IMG/VR virus record: IMGVR_UViG_3300046000_002368 | Span: 1-29,626 of that record | Reading direction: 5' to 3' (one strand) | DNA length: 29,626 bases | From: a virus | Shown here: piece after piece, positions 7,309 to 14,033 of the stretch | Position numbering within the stretch: the stretch's first letter is position 1 | Layout of the letters: every line of letters begins with the position of its first letter | Made by a program: the position numbers and the translations under genes | Notes under the pieces: model-generated | What the model saw: only the letters and a program-made list of their open reading frames with translations | Databases searched by the model: none | Told to the model about the DNA's origin: nothing

Positions 7309-9097
7309 TATACACGTTTTAAATTTAAGTTCGTACACGACGCCCGTAATTCAGGAATCGAAGCGGGAAAATTGGGTAGATTTTGGAATTGATAATAATT
7401 ATTTCAATTTTTTAATTGATAGGTACACGAATTCAACTACGAATAACGCAATAATAAACAATATTAGTAGATTAGTTTACGGGCGTGGATTAAGTGCGTT
7501 AGACGCAAGCAAAAAGCCAAATGAGTACGCTCAAATGATGGCTTTATTTAATAGTGATTGTGTACGTAAAATTGTTTTAGATCGTAAAATGTTAGGGCAA
7601 TTTGCAATCCAAGTACATTATTCGGCGGATCATAAAAAGATTTTAAAAGTTTATCATATACCGGTTAATTTATTACGCGCTGAAAAATGCAATAAAGAGG
7701 GGGAAATTGAAGGTTATTATTATTCCGATAATTGGTTAGATATAAAAAAATATACGCCTAAAAGAATTCCTGCATTTGGTTTTTCAAATGAAAAAATAGA
7801 AATATTATTTTGTAGACCTTATTCGGTTGGAATGAAATATTATTCTTATCCTGATTACCAAGGTTCGATTCCATATTCACTACTCGAGGAAGAAGTGGCC
7901 GATTATTTAATTAACGAAGTTCAAAACGGTTTTTCGGGAACTAAGGTTGTAAATTTTAACAACGGATTACCGAGCGAAGAACAACAAGAAATAATTACTT
8001 CAAAAGTTTTAAGCAAATTAACAGGATCGCGTGGACAAAAAGTAATTGTTGCTTTTAATCAAAATGCAGAAAGTAAAACTACTGTAGACGATATTCCGTT
8101 AAACGACGCGCCGGACCATTACACGTATTTAAGCGAAGAATGTTTACGCAAAATAATGTTAGGACACAATGTAACAAGCCCTCTTTTATTTGGAATTGCA
8201 ACCTCAAGTGGATTTAGTTCGAATGCAGATGAATTAAAAAATTCAACAATACTTTTTGATAATATGGTAATACGACCATTTCAAGAAGAAATAATTGAAT
8301 GCTTTGATAAGGTTTTAGCGTTCAACGGAATTGCATTAAAATTATTTTTTAGAACATTACAACCGTTGGAATTCGTAGATTTAGAAAACGCGTTGACGGA
8401 AGAACAAGTAATCGAAGAAACAGGAACGGAACTAAATAAAATAAATACTGATTTAGAAGAAATTTTAGCTGAAGTAGATGCAAACCAATTAAACGAAAAT
8501 TGGATTTTAGTCGATGAACGCGAAGATTCAGAAAACGACGAAGAGTTAGACTTGCAATTAATCAAAGCCGAAAGCGATTTAGAACCAAAAACAACGCTTT
8601 TAAGCAGGTTTATTAACTTGGTGCAAACAGGAAGCCCACAACCGAAATTAAAGAGCGTACAGGACAAAAAAGTAAGTGACTTAAAATATTTCAAAGTAAG
8701 GTATAAATACACGGGAAATAGAAACCCTGAAAGAGATTTTTGCCAAGCTATGATGGCTAAAGAAGATCGTTTATTTAGAAAGGAAGATATTGACGCAATG
8801 AGTAAACGCGCGGTTAATCCTGGTTGGGGTGAATTTGGAGCGAATACCTACGATATTTTTAAATTCAAAGGCGGTGCAAGGTGCCACCACAAATGGAGCC
8901 GGGTAACTTTTATGCTGAATTTAAATGAAATAGAAAAAGGATACGCAGAAATAGGAACGCGTGCAGCTGAAATAAAAGGTTACAAAGTTACAAACCCGTA
9001 TCAAGTTTCGTTTTACCCAAATCAATTACCGTTAAAAGGATTTAGCCCAAACAACCCAAATACGGGTGGAAAAATGTTAAAAGAAAACCAAGAATAA
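7301..9097 (+). CDS. Portal protein with extra C-terminal His/Cys domain
   Basis: Residues about 1-400 look like a siphophage portal: N-terminal NNYFNFLIDRY and LVYGRGL (stem/wing), DRKMLGQFAIQVHY, the crown/stem stretch SPLLFGIATSSGFSSNADEL, and a helix before LFFRTLQPLEF. Portals form the dodecameric DNA channel at one capsid vertex. An acidic linker (about 385-445) then leads to a separate domain, about 465-598, with ERDFCQAMM, VNPGWGEFG and KGGARCHHKW (Cys528, His529, His530). That domain may be a fused minor capsid/MuF-like part; the CHH cluster could hold a metal. At 598 residues it is longer than a simple portal. Unusually, it lies downstream of capsid rather than next to terminase. 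Confidence 0.8.
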   Translation: MNNIHVLNLSSYTTPVIQESKRENWVDFGIDNNYFNFLIDRYTNSTTNNAIINNISRLVYGRGLSALDASKKPNEYAQMMALFNSDCVRKIVLDRKMLGQFAIQVHYSADHKKILKVYHIPVNLLRAEKCNKEGEIEGYYYSDNWLDIKKYTPKRIPAFGFSNEKIEILFCRPYSVGMKYYSYPDYQGSIPYSLLEEEVADYLINEVQNGFSGTKVVNFNNGLPSEEQQEIITSKVLSKLTGSRGQKVIVAFNQNAESKTTVDDIPLNDAPDHYTYLSEECLRKIMLGHNVTSPLLFGIATSSGFSSNADELKNSTILFDNMVIRPFQEEIIECFDKVLAFNGIALKLFFRTLQPLEFVDLENALTEEQVIEETGTELNKINTDLEEILAEVDANQLNENWILVDEREDSENDEELDLQLIKAESDLEPKTTLLSRFINLVQTGSPQPKLKSVQDKKVSDLKYFKVRYKYTGNRNPERDFCQAMMAKEDRLFRKEDIDAMSKRAVNPGWGEFGANTYDIFKFKGGARCHHKWSRVTFMLNLNEIEKGYAEIGTRAAEIKGYKVTNPYQVSFYPNQLPLKGFSPNNPNTGGKMLKENQE

Positions 9098-9832
9098 ATG
9101 GCTGAAGCATTATTAATAACACGAAACGACGTTGTTAAATTTACAGCGTTAAACGGTAACGTAGATACTGATAATTTTATTCAGTGGGTAAAGATCGCGC
9201 AGGATATTGATATACAACGAGTTTTAGGAACGCAACTACTTCAAAAATTACAAGCTGAAATTATTTTAGCAAATGAAGGAATACCAACAGCAATTTCAAT
9301 TAGTGATCCGGGTACAGGTTACACAACCGCAACAGGATTAACGACAACAGGCACAGGAACGGGTTTAACGGTAGATATTACCGCAGCTGCTGGATTAGTT
9401 ACGGTTGCAGATATTGACGACGCAGGAACGGGATATAAGATAAATGACACGGTAATAATTGACGGCGGAAATGACGACGCAGAAATTACAATAGATTCGA
9501 TTTATACGATACCAACAGATTATAATAATTTATTAGTTACGTACATTAAACCGATGTTAATTCACTTTGCAATGTCGCAATTTTTACCATTTGCAGCATA
9601 TACAATAGCGAACAAAGGAGTTTACAAACACAATTCAGAAAATTCCACTAACGTAGAAAAAAACGAAATAGATTATTTGGTGCAAAAAGAATTAATGATA
9701 GCTCAAAATTATGCTGAAAGATTTATTGATTATATTAGTTTCAATAATGATTTATTTCCTGAATACAATACTAATTCAAACGGAGATATGTTTCCAAGTA
9801 CACAAAACAATTTTACAGGATGGTTCATTTAA
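9098..9832 (+). CDS. Head-tail connector-like protein with inserted beta domain
   Basis: This 244-residue gene starts directly after the portal stop. Its N-terminal helices (residues 1-60, LLITRNDVVKFTALNG) and C-terminal helices (about 140-225, LLVTYIKPMLIHFAMSQFLP) form one pattern that resembles the connector proteins of Bacteroidetes phages (DUF6712-like by my reading). Between them, about residues 63-136, is a Gly/Thr/Asp-rich beta segment with two GTGY turns (72-75 and 110-113), the kind of small module found in phage fibres and baseplates. The insert is richer in G+C than the flanks. A connector carrying a surface-exposed beta module would fit its place after portal. Confidence 0.6.
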   Translation: MAEALLITRNDVVKFTALNGNVDTDNFIQWVKIAQDIDIQRVLGTQLLQKLQAEIILANEGIPTAISISDPGTGYTTATGLTTTGTGTGLTVDITAAAGLVTVADIDDAGTGYKINDTVIIDGGNDDAEITIDSIYTIPTDYNNLLVTYIKPMLIHFAMSQFLPFAAYTIANKGVYKHNSENSTNVEKNEIDYLVQKELMIAQNYAERFIDYISFNNDLFPEYNTNSNGDMFPSTQNNFTGWFI

Positions 9833-9918
9833 AAAAAGTTTACACGCCAAAGGCTGAAAACGTAAAAAAATTAAAGGCATATTTAGTTAAATTAAATAAA
9901 GAAAAAAATGGCAAATAG
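9820..9918 (+). CDS. Possible 32-aa Lys-rich mini-protein
   Basis: An ATG at 9820 opens 32 codons (MVHLKKVYTPKAENVKKLKA at the start) to TAG at 9916-9918. It overlaps the connector gene by 13 nt and the fibre gene by 11 nt and so fills the only gap between them, which favours real translation or translational coupling. The product is about one third Lys. It may be a bridge that keeps ribosomes on the message rather than a working protein. Confidence 0.4.
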   Translation: MVHLKKVYTPKAENVKKLKAYLVKLNKEKNGK

Positions 9919-10804
9919 TAACGGTTGGGGAGATGGAGCCGCAAACAATGCTATTGGATGGGGACAAGGCGCAAACAACGCGATTAGTTGGGGTAAAAGT
10001 CAAATTAGTAGCTATGCGGGTTTAACAGATATTACTGGAATACCTTCTACAGATGCAGATGCACAAGCATTCATTACAGCGGCTGCAATAACAGACCCAA
10101 CACAACAAGCGGCTATCAATACTTTGGTAGTTGACTTGAAAGGGTATAGTGTTTGGACTAAGATGGAGGGTTTATACCCAATGGTAGGGGGTACGGCTTC
10201 ACAACATAAGTTTAACTTAAAAAATCCTTTAGATACCGATGGCGCATTTAGAATGACGTTTCATGGTGGAGTAACTCATTCAAGTAACGGAATTACATTT
10301 GCTACAAATGGTTATGCAGATACAAAATGGTTGCCAAGTGCAAACAGTACAACAAGCAATGTTAGTGGCGGTGCTTATTCAAGAACTAATTTAACGGCTG
10401 ATTATGCTTTGTTTGGTTCTTTGAATTTAGCATTTGAAGGACTATGTGTTTTTCCAAAGATAGCAGCTGGCAATACTTTTTTTAGTGCAAACAATAACTT
10501 AACAGATGGTAATGCCAATTTTGTAACAGATACAAGAGGTTTATTTCACGTAAATAGAGATAGTTTAACCGTAACAAGGTTATTTAGAAATGGTACTTCA
10601 ATAAGAACGGCTACTGTGGGAAGTATTACACCACCAGCTTTTGCGGTTTATTTAGGAGCAAGAAACTACGCAGGAACAACACAATCTTACTTTAACGGAA
10701 ATTTAGCCTTTGCATTTTTAGGTGATACTTTAACTTTAACAGAAGCGGGTAACTTTTACACAGCAGTACAAGCATTTCAAACTACATTATCACGTCAAGT
10801 ATGA
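9908..10804 (+). CDS. Tail fibre / receptor-binding-like protein
   Basis: The 298-residue product begins with short tandem Gly/Trp repeats (GWGDGAANNAIGWGQGANNA) that look like a virion-anchoring segment. Next comes a helical part (DAQAFITAAAITDPTQQAAI, a motif I recognise from Bacteroidetes phage fibre-like proteins) and then a beta-sandwich-like C-terminal domain (about 85-290) that resembles a lectin/laminin-G-type binding fold. Asn, Gly and Thr content is high and there are almost no Cys. It would act outside the cell in surface attachment. It is followed by an ATGA-coupled small gene that could assist its folding. Base use is slightly richer in G+C than the neighbours, as often seen in exchanged fibre genes. 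Confidence 0.6.
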   Translation: MANSNGWGDGAANNAIGWGQGANNAISWGKSQISSYAGLTDITGIPSTDADAQAFITAAAITDPTQQAAINTLVVDLKGYSVWTKMEGLYPMVGGTASQHKFNLKNPLDTDGAFRMTFHGGVTHSSNGITFATNGYADTKWLPSANSTTSNVSGGAYSRTNLTADYALFGSLNLAFEGLCVFPKIAAGNTFFSANNNLTDGNANFVTDTRGLFHVNRDSLTVTRLFRNGTSIRTATVGSITPPAFAVYLGARNYAGTTQSYFNGNLAFAFLGDTLTLTEAGNFYTAVQAFQTTLSRQV

Positions 10805-11055
10805 AACTAACACAACTAACAGCAGAAGAAAAGTTAACCTACGTAGGTTTATTAACAGAGCTACAAAAGAATGAGTTGGTAGGTCAATTATATGCACCAG
10901 ATAGCTACTTCAACCCTATACAAGATGTCAATGATAATTGGATAATTTCAGTTGAGGAAATTGAACAAACAGTAACACCCGAATTTTTATGGGTAAAAGA
11001 TTTGGACTTAATACCATACGAACCAAAACCAACACCCCCACCTTTTGAAGCATGA
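10801..11055 (+). CDS. Small protein coupled to fibre gene
   Basis: The 84-residue product overlaps the fibre gene by ATGA (10801-10804). It has a helical start (LTQLTAEEKLTYVGLLTELQ), a central strand region (DNWIISVEEIEQ) and a Pro-rich C-terminus (EPKPTPPPFEA). Small genes directly after fibres are often fibre-assembly chaperones or fibre-associated parts, which is a guess here. No named family recognised. Confidence 0.65.
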   Translation: MKLTQLTAEEKLTYVGLLTELQKNELVGQLYAPDSYFNPIQDVNDNWIISVEEIEQTVTPEFLWVKDLDLIPYEPKPTPPPFEA

Positions 11056-11276
11056 CACCAATAAACCAATTTTTAGAAATTATTAAAAAGCATGGCGCTA
11101 TGGGCGTTTTGGCTTTATGGCTTAGTTACACACATTTCGAAGTTCAGGATCTAAAAGCGCGTTTATTTGCGTGTTTGGAAAAAGAAAACGGAATACAACG
11201 AAATGAAAAAAGCGATCCTGATAAACAAAAATCGGTTGGAATTTTACCTACTGAAAAAAAGCGTAAATTAGCATAA
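11052..11276 (+). CDS. Holin-like single-span membrane protein
   Basis: The 74-residue product starts in an ATGA overlap with the previous gene. It has a short amphipathic N-terminus (TPINQFLEIIKKHG), one membrane segment of about 15-18 residues (AMGVLALWLSYTHF), a helical region (QDLKARLFACLEKENG) and a Lys-rich hydrophilic tail. This matches small one-span holins or XhlA-like lysis accessory proteins, and the endolysin gene begins 8 nt after its stop. Holins permeabilise the inner membrane at the end of infection. The segment is short, so a membrane-anchored coiled coil of another role is possible. Confidence 0.5.
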   Translation: MTPINQFLEIIKKHGAMGVLALWLSYTHFEVQDLKARLFACLEKENGIQRNEKSDPDKQKSVGILPTEKKRKLA

Positions 11277-11283
11277 AAAATTT

Positions 11284-11832
11284 ATGAGTAACGTTAAAAA
11301 TTATACCGACAAACAACTACTCGATCGAGTAATGAGTTTAAAAAGTTTTACTTTTATTCCTGCAGGATTATGGCTTTTATTCGTTAGATCGAATGAAGAT
11401 CAAAACAATGTATTCGACGATAAATGCTACGTGTTTAAATTCAATCAATTTCAATTCGTAACAAGTTGCACGACAAACAAAGGTAATAAAGGTACTGCGG
11501 TAATGCGAGCAGATGAGTGGAACTACGATGCATACGCCTACGGGTTGCACCGGGGCAAAATGGAAGCGTTACGACAAGTTAAACGAATTCCATATCAAAG
11601 AGATTTTACGCAGGACGGTAAAACGAACCCAACAACCGAGGTAAAAACAGATATTATTCACTTAAATATTCACGGCGCAACTTATAACCGTGGATCGCAG
11701 CAAGTAGCAACGCAAATCGGTGGATGGTCTGAAGGTTGTTTAGTTTTAAATAATAATCCGGATTACGAAAAAATGGTAAAAATGGCAAAAGATTACAGCG
11801 CCGTTTCAATATGTTTAATTAATGAATTTTAA
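11284..11832 (+). CDS. Endolysin-like peptidase with L,D-transpeptidase fold
   Basis: The 182-residue product ends in the signature of the YkuD/L,D-transpeptidase fold: INIHGATYNRG with His130 followed about 20 residues later by GGWSEGCLVLN with the catalytic Cys152. The classic form is HG(S/T)...SHGC(I/V); here a Glu replaces the His before Gly-Cys, as in phage-type relatives that have SAGC or SEGC. Such phage proteins probably cut peptide cross-links of the cell wall. No signal peptide is present, so export would need the holin candidate just upstream. Another conserved stretch is YAYGLHRGKMEALRQ. The 93-residue repeat protein follows 3 nt later. Confidence 0.7.
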   Translation: MSNVKNYTDKQLLDRVMSLKSFTFIPAGLWLLFVRSNEDQNNVFDDKCYVFKFNQFQFVTSCTTNKGNKGTAVMRADEWNYDAYAYGLHRGKMEALRQVKRIPYQRDFTQDGKTNPTTEVKTDIIHLNIHGATYNRGSQQVATQIGGWSEGCLVLNNNPDYEKMVKMAKDYSAVSICLINEF

Positions 11833-11835
11833 AAA

Positions 11836-12117
11836 ATGGCAAAGAAAAAAGTAGTAAAAATAGATACTAAAAACGTTGATCTGAATTTGGAAAAAGACGG
11901 GACCAATATAAAATTGGACGTAGATACTAAAAACGTAGATATTCACGTATTAAAAGACGAACTGAATAAGGAGTTTAAATACGATAGTAAAAACATTGAT
12001 ATTGATATTAAAAAAACGCCTGAAGGGATCGAGGTGAAAGTCGACGCAACGGGCGCCCTTTGGAAAATCATAGCAAAAAGAATAGTAAAATTTGTTTTAA
12101 ACCGATTTAAACGCTAA
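11836..12117 (+). CDS. 20-residue-repeat protein with cationic amphipathic tail
   Basis: The 93-residue product contains three tandem copies of a 20-residue unit, each beginning DTKNVD or DSKNID and alternating charged and hydrophobic residues as in a beta arch. It ends in a helix GALWKIIAKRIVKFVLNRFK that is strongly basic on one face and hydrophobic on the other. It is the last gene of the lysis block, directly after the endolysin and before a terminator. No spanin genes were found, so a role in breaking the outer membrane, as proposed for cationic phage lysis peptides, is attractive but is inference. Membrane anchoring of a structural protein is the main alternative. Confidence 0.7.
   Translation: MAKKKVVKIDTKNVDLNLEKDGTNIKLDVDTKNVDIHVLKDELNKEFKYDSKNIDIDIKKTPEGIEVKVDATGALWKIIAKRIVKFVLNRFKR
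11861..12000 (+). repeat. Three 60-bp tandem repeats inside the repeat protein gene
   Basis: The block reading gatactaaaaacgttgat recurs with exact 60-nt spacing, starting near 11863, 11923 and 11983. Copies one and two are nearly identical over about 20 nt and the third has a few changes. They encode the DTKNVD/DSKNID units. Confidence 0.85.
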
Positions 12118-12160
12118 ATTTGAGGGCTTTGATTTACTTTGTTTTTAATTAATCGCATGG

Positions 12161-12193
12161 AATCCGCTTAGAAATAGGCGGATTTTGTGTTTC
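12161..12193 (+). terminator. Terminator closing the lysis block
   Basis: AATCCGCTTA (12161-12170) pairs with TAGGCGGATT (12175-12184), ten pairs with one G-U, around a GAAA tetraloop, followed by a T-rich but interrupted run (TTGTGTTTC). It lies 43 nt after the repeat-protein stop. The stem is strong and the imperfect T run makes efficiency uncertain. Confidence 0.75.
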
Positions 12194-12266
12194 ATATCAT
12201 TTTTTTTCGTTCAAAAATCCTAATGTTTACAAGGGTTTTAAAAATAAATTGAAAATAACTGAAAAT

Positions 12267-12302
12267 AAATTAGGTTTATATTAATTATTTATATTAAATT
12301 TG
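12267..12302 (+). promoter_or_regulatory. Promoter of the small-gene block
   Basis: An 18-bp element AAATTAGGTTTATATTAA (12267-12284), found again at 17642-17659, is followed by the -7 box TAAATTTG (12295-12302). From the box to the ATG at 12323 there are 20 nt. The -33 position reads TTT instead of TTG, 17 nt before the -7 box. The rest of 12118-12322 holds only the terminator and A/T-rich sequence. Confidence 0.7.
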
Positions 12303-12322
12303 TAGAAACAAAAACGAAATAT

Positions 12323-12532
12323 ATGAAAGCAATTACAATTCAAAACGCTGAAAGAACTAAAAAAGTTGAAATAACAAGAACTAAATTATCTGATGGGTAT
12401 AATTATTATATTACATTATATACATTTAATTCAAGTTTTAATTCTTATTTTATAAACTCAAATTTTAAACAAACTGAAAGTATTTTATCAAAAATAAAAG
12501 CGGTTGAAATTGCAGAAAATTTAATTAACTAA
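12323..12532 (+). CDS. Hypothetical protein, 69 aa, first gene of early block
   Basis: The first gene after the promoter at 12267, start ATG 12323. The 69-residue product is Asn/Tyr/Ser-rich with a strand-rich front (VEITRTKLSDGYNYYITLYT) and a helical end (ESILSKIKAVEIAENLIN). No known motif. First genes of early phage operons often alter host functions, which is a general expectation and not evidence for this one. Confidence 0.65.
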   Translation: MKAITIQNAERTKKVEITRTKLSDGYNYYITLYTFNSSFNSYFINSNFKQTESILSKIKAVEIAENLIN

Positions 12533-12580
12533 AAAAAACGAGGGGTGCGACTCAGTAACGCACATTTTAAAATTAAAGCT

Positions 12581-12745
12581 ATGAAAAATACAGCAGTAAA
12601 CACGTTTATTCCATTGAAGCCTAATTTAATGTATATGATTAGAAAATGGAGATCAAAAAACACAAAGTACGAAAAAAGCGGATCCTTCAACGTGGATCTT
12701 TATTTAGATTATTTAGCAGTAATAAACGATTACCCTACAAAATGA
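12581..12745 (+). CDS. Hypothetical protein, 54 aa
   Basis: I start this gene at ATG 12581 rather than a GTG at 12545 because the ATG follows an A-rich stretch like its neighbours and the upstream codons fall in a small hairpin. The product is basic (MIRKWRSKNTKYEKSGSF) with an Asp/Tyr-rich end. Its stop overlaps the next ATG (ATGA 12742-12745). No family recognised. Confidence 0.6.
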   Translation: MKNTAVNTFIPLKPNLMYMIRKWRSKNTKYEKSGSFNVDLYLDYLAVINDYPTK

Positions 12746-13011
12746 ATTGGAAAAATAGACAAAGACGCACAAAGCAAGTTGAAATTTCTTTGGAATATAT
12801 TTACAATAGCGATTTAACGTCGATTTTAAACGTTTTAAGCGATTTAATTAGTTCGGGCGTCGAAATGTATTCGGGAGAATTAAAAAGCCTTGAAAACGAA
12901 GATAAAAGCAATAAATTTAATTTTATTCAAAGCTATTCAGGAACGGTTAACGAAAGTAAGGAATCTGAAATAAATGGAGTATTAAAATTGGTAATAAAAT
13001 CAAAGCTATGA
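12742..13011 (+). CDS. Hypothetical protein, 89 aa
   Basis: Start at ATG 12742 is set by the ATGA overlap with the gene before; the reading frame is open further upstream, to 12646, but that part would lie over the previous gene. The basic start (MNWKNRQRRTKQVEISLEYI) is followed by a helical segment (LTSILNVLSDLISSGV) and a strand-rich end. It ends in another ATGA overlap at 13008. No known domain was seen. Confidence 0.6.
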   Translation: MNWKNRQRRTKQVEISLEYIYNSDLTSILNVLSDLISSGVEMYSGELKSLENEDKSNKFNFIQSYSGTVNESKESEINGVLKLVIKSKL

Positions 13012-13214
13012 AACAAGAAAAAACACTTTACAAGTATATTTATAAAAGAACGGTTAAAAAAGAATCTGGAATTTACTTTTATTATAACGTTATTTTGGGT
13101 CGTGGAGTTAAGCAACGTTATATTGGATGCGCCCGTAAATTGCAGGATTGTGAAAATATATTAATTAGATATGCAAAGGAAAATAATATTAACATAAATG
13201 ACTTTTTAAAATGA
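13008..13214 (+). CDS. Small basic protein, possibly AP2-like DNA binding
   Basis: The 68-residue product reads as three strands and a helix: KYIYKRTVKKESGIYFYYN, then GVKQRYIGCARKLQDCENIL, then a helix to the end. The pattern of strands, a basic RYIG turn and a helix spaced like AP2-type domains (compare GKIIRLGTYKTEEDAHLAY in the HNH gene of this phage) suggests a small DNA-binding module. The call is weak. Starts and ends in ATGA overlaps. Confidence 0.5.
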   Translation: MKQEKTLYKYIYKRTVKKESGIYFYYNVILGRGVKQRYIGCARKLQDCENILIRYAKENNININDFLK

Positions 13215-13294
13215 AACAAATCGAAATAACACCGGAAATAATAAGAATGATTTTGGCGTTGGATGCTATGGTTTACACAATAAAATTCTCATGA
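13211..13294 (+). CDS. Mini-protein, 27 aa
   Basis: ATG 13211 overlaps the previous stop, and the stop overlaps the next ATG at 13291 (ATGA), so this frame is bridged on both sides. The product is a short hydrophobic-leaning helix (MKQIEITPEIIRMILALDAM). It may be a real microprotein or only a ribosome relay. Confidence 0.45.
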   Translation: MKQIEITPEIIRMILALDAMVYTIKFS

Positions 13295-13461
13295 GCACAA
13301 AAGACAAAGCAACGGAAATTTACAACCGATCAATTAGGTTACACGGTTTGAATGAAGCAAAAATACAAGCTTTAAATTCAGCGGTTGCGGCTCAAAATTT
13401 AGCGCCGTTCGACCAGCAAAAGTTTTGGGATGCGGTAATAAAAGAAATTCAATTTAAGTAA
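13291..13461 (+). CDS. Hypothetical protein, 56 aa
   Basis: Fifty-six residues from ATG 13291 to TAA 13459-13461, overlapping the genes on both sides. The sequence is helical and Ala/Gln rich (NEAKIQALNSAVAAQNLAPF, then DQQKFWDAVIKEIQF). No motif recognised. Too short to have a confident fold call. Confidence 0.6.
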   Translation: MSTKDKATEIYNRSIRLHGLNEAKIQALNSAVAAQNLAPFDQQKFWDAVIKEIQFK

Positions 13462-13553
13462 TGAAGTATTTACTTTATTTTTGTTATTTCGTGGTAGTTA
13501 GTTCGATTTTATCGGTAATTTATTTAATATTTGCAATATGTACACTCGAATAA
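13461..13553 (+). CDS. Single-span membrane mini-protein, 30 aa
   Basis: ATG 13461 overlaps the preceding TAA by one base. The 30 residues are nearly all one membrane span (YLLYFCYFVVVSSILSVIYL) with a short N-terminus and CTLE at the end. Followed by a second membrane mini-protein that overlaps it by 16 nt. Confidence 0.5.
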   Translation: MKYLLYFCYFVVVSSILSVIYLIFAICTLE

Positions 13554-13621
13554 TTTATTACAGTTGGATAATTTTAGCAGCTATTTCCGTTGTTACGCTT
13601 TGTTATGTCGTTATTAATTGA
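13538..13621 (+). CDS. Single-span membrane mini-protein, 27 aa
   Basis: ATG 13538 lies inside the end of the preceding mini-gene; the stop at 13619-13621 lies inside the start of the next gene. The product is one span (YSWIILAAISVVTLCYVVIN) with a short basic start (MYTRIIY). Two overlapping membrane microproteins in tandem may act together on the host membrane; no direct evidence. Confidence 0.5.
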   Translation: MYTRIIYYSWIILAAISVVTLCYVVIN

Positions 13622-13892
13622 ATTACACGAAGCAAAATTACCATTTGCGGTTATTATTTCACACGAAATTACAGGAACCAACTACAGCGTTATTTATCAG
13701 GATCGATTAATTAGATCAAAAGAAATGATTGGAGCGGAAATAAATTATTTTTTGAATATTCGTAAAGAAATGAAATTAATTAGCGCGCAGGAAATAGGAT
13801 CAGTTTGGGAGTATAATAATTTTAGATTAAAAATGCCGCATAGTTTGAAGTACAATTATTTAATAAGAAATCAAATAACAAAAAATTCATGA
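13605..13892 (+). CDS. Hypothetical protein, 95 aa
   Basis: Start at ATG 13605 (a TTG five codons upstream is less likely). The product has a mixed strand and helix pattern (LPFAVIISHEITGTNYSVIY, EIGSVWEYNNFRLKMPHSLK) without known motifs. It overlaps the membrane mini-protein by 17 nt and couples to the next gene by ATGA at 13889. Confidence 0.6.
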   Translation: MSLLIELHEAKLPFAVIISHEITGTNYSVIYQDRLIRSKEMIGAEINYFLNIRKEMKLISAQEIGSVWEYNNFRLKMPHSLKYNYLIRNQITKNS

Positions 13893-14011
13893 AGGTAAAA
13901 CGCAATTTAACACGGTATAAATACAGCCGTTTATTGGTAAAAATCAATCGAATTACACAATTAAATAATCGATTATTGAATAAAAAAAAGATAAATAATG
14001 AATATGATTAG
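13889..14011 (+). CDS. Basic mini-protein, 40 aa
   Basis: Forty residues from an ATGA-coupled start to TAG 14009-14011, rich in Lys, Arg and Asn (MKVKRNLTRYKYSRLLVKIN). Probably one basic helix that could bind nucleic acid. It is the last gene of the small-gene block, ending 11 nt before the -7 box of the downstream promoter. Confidence 0.5.
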   Translation: MKVKRNLTRYKYSRLLVKINRITQLNNRLLNKKKINNEYD

Positions 14012-14022
14012 AAAATTATAGT

Positions 14023-14030
14023 TATATTTG
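14023..14030 (+). promoter_or_regulatory. -7 box of the candidate small RNA promoter
   Basis: TATATTTG (14023-14030) fits TAnnTTTG. The 14-mer TTATATTTGTAAAC around it is identical to the one at the 17670 promoter. No clear -33 TTG is seen. Transcription would begin near 14034-14038. Confidence 0.6.
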
Positions 14031-14033
14031 TAA

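Noticed and set aside
8281-8712. Minus-strand frame of 143 codons inside the portal gene
   Set aside because: It mirrors the acidic linker of the portal gene and has low-complexity Ser/Phe content; no promoter or motif.
12540-12565. Hairpin GTGCG/CGCAC before the 54-aa gene as terminator or riboswitch
   Set aside because: Only five pairs with a nine-base loop and no T run; within an A/T-rich genome this could be chance. It mainly argues against the GTG start at 12545.
13008-13214. Tyrosine integrase or excisionase fragment
   Set aside because: It resembles an AP2/integrase N-terminal DNA-binding pattern only weakly and has no catalytic domain; no integrase or att repeat was seen anywhere in the window.
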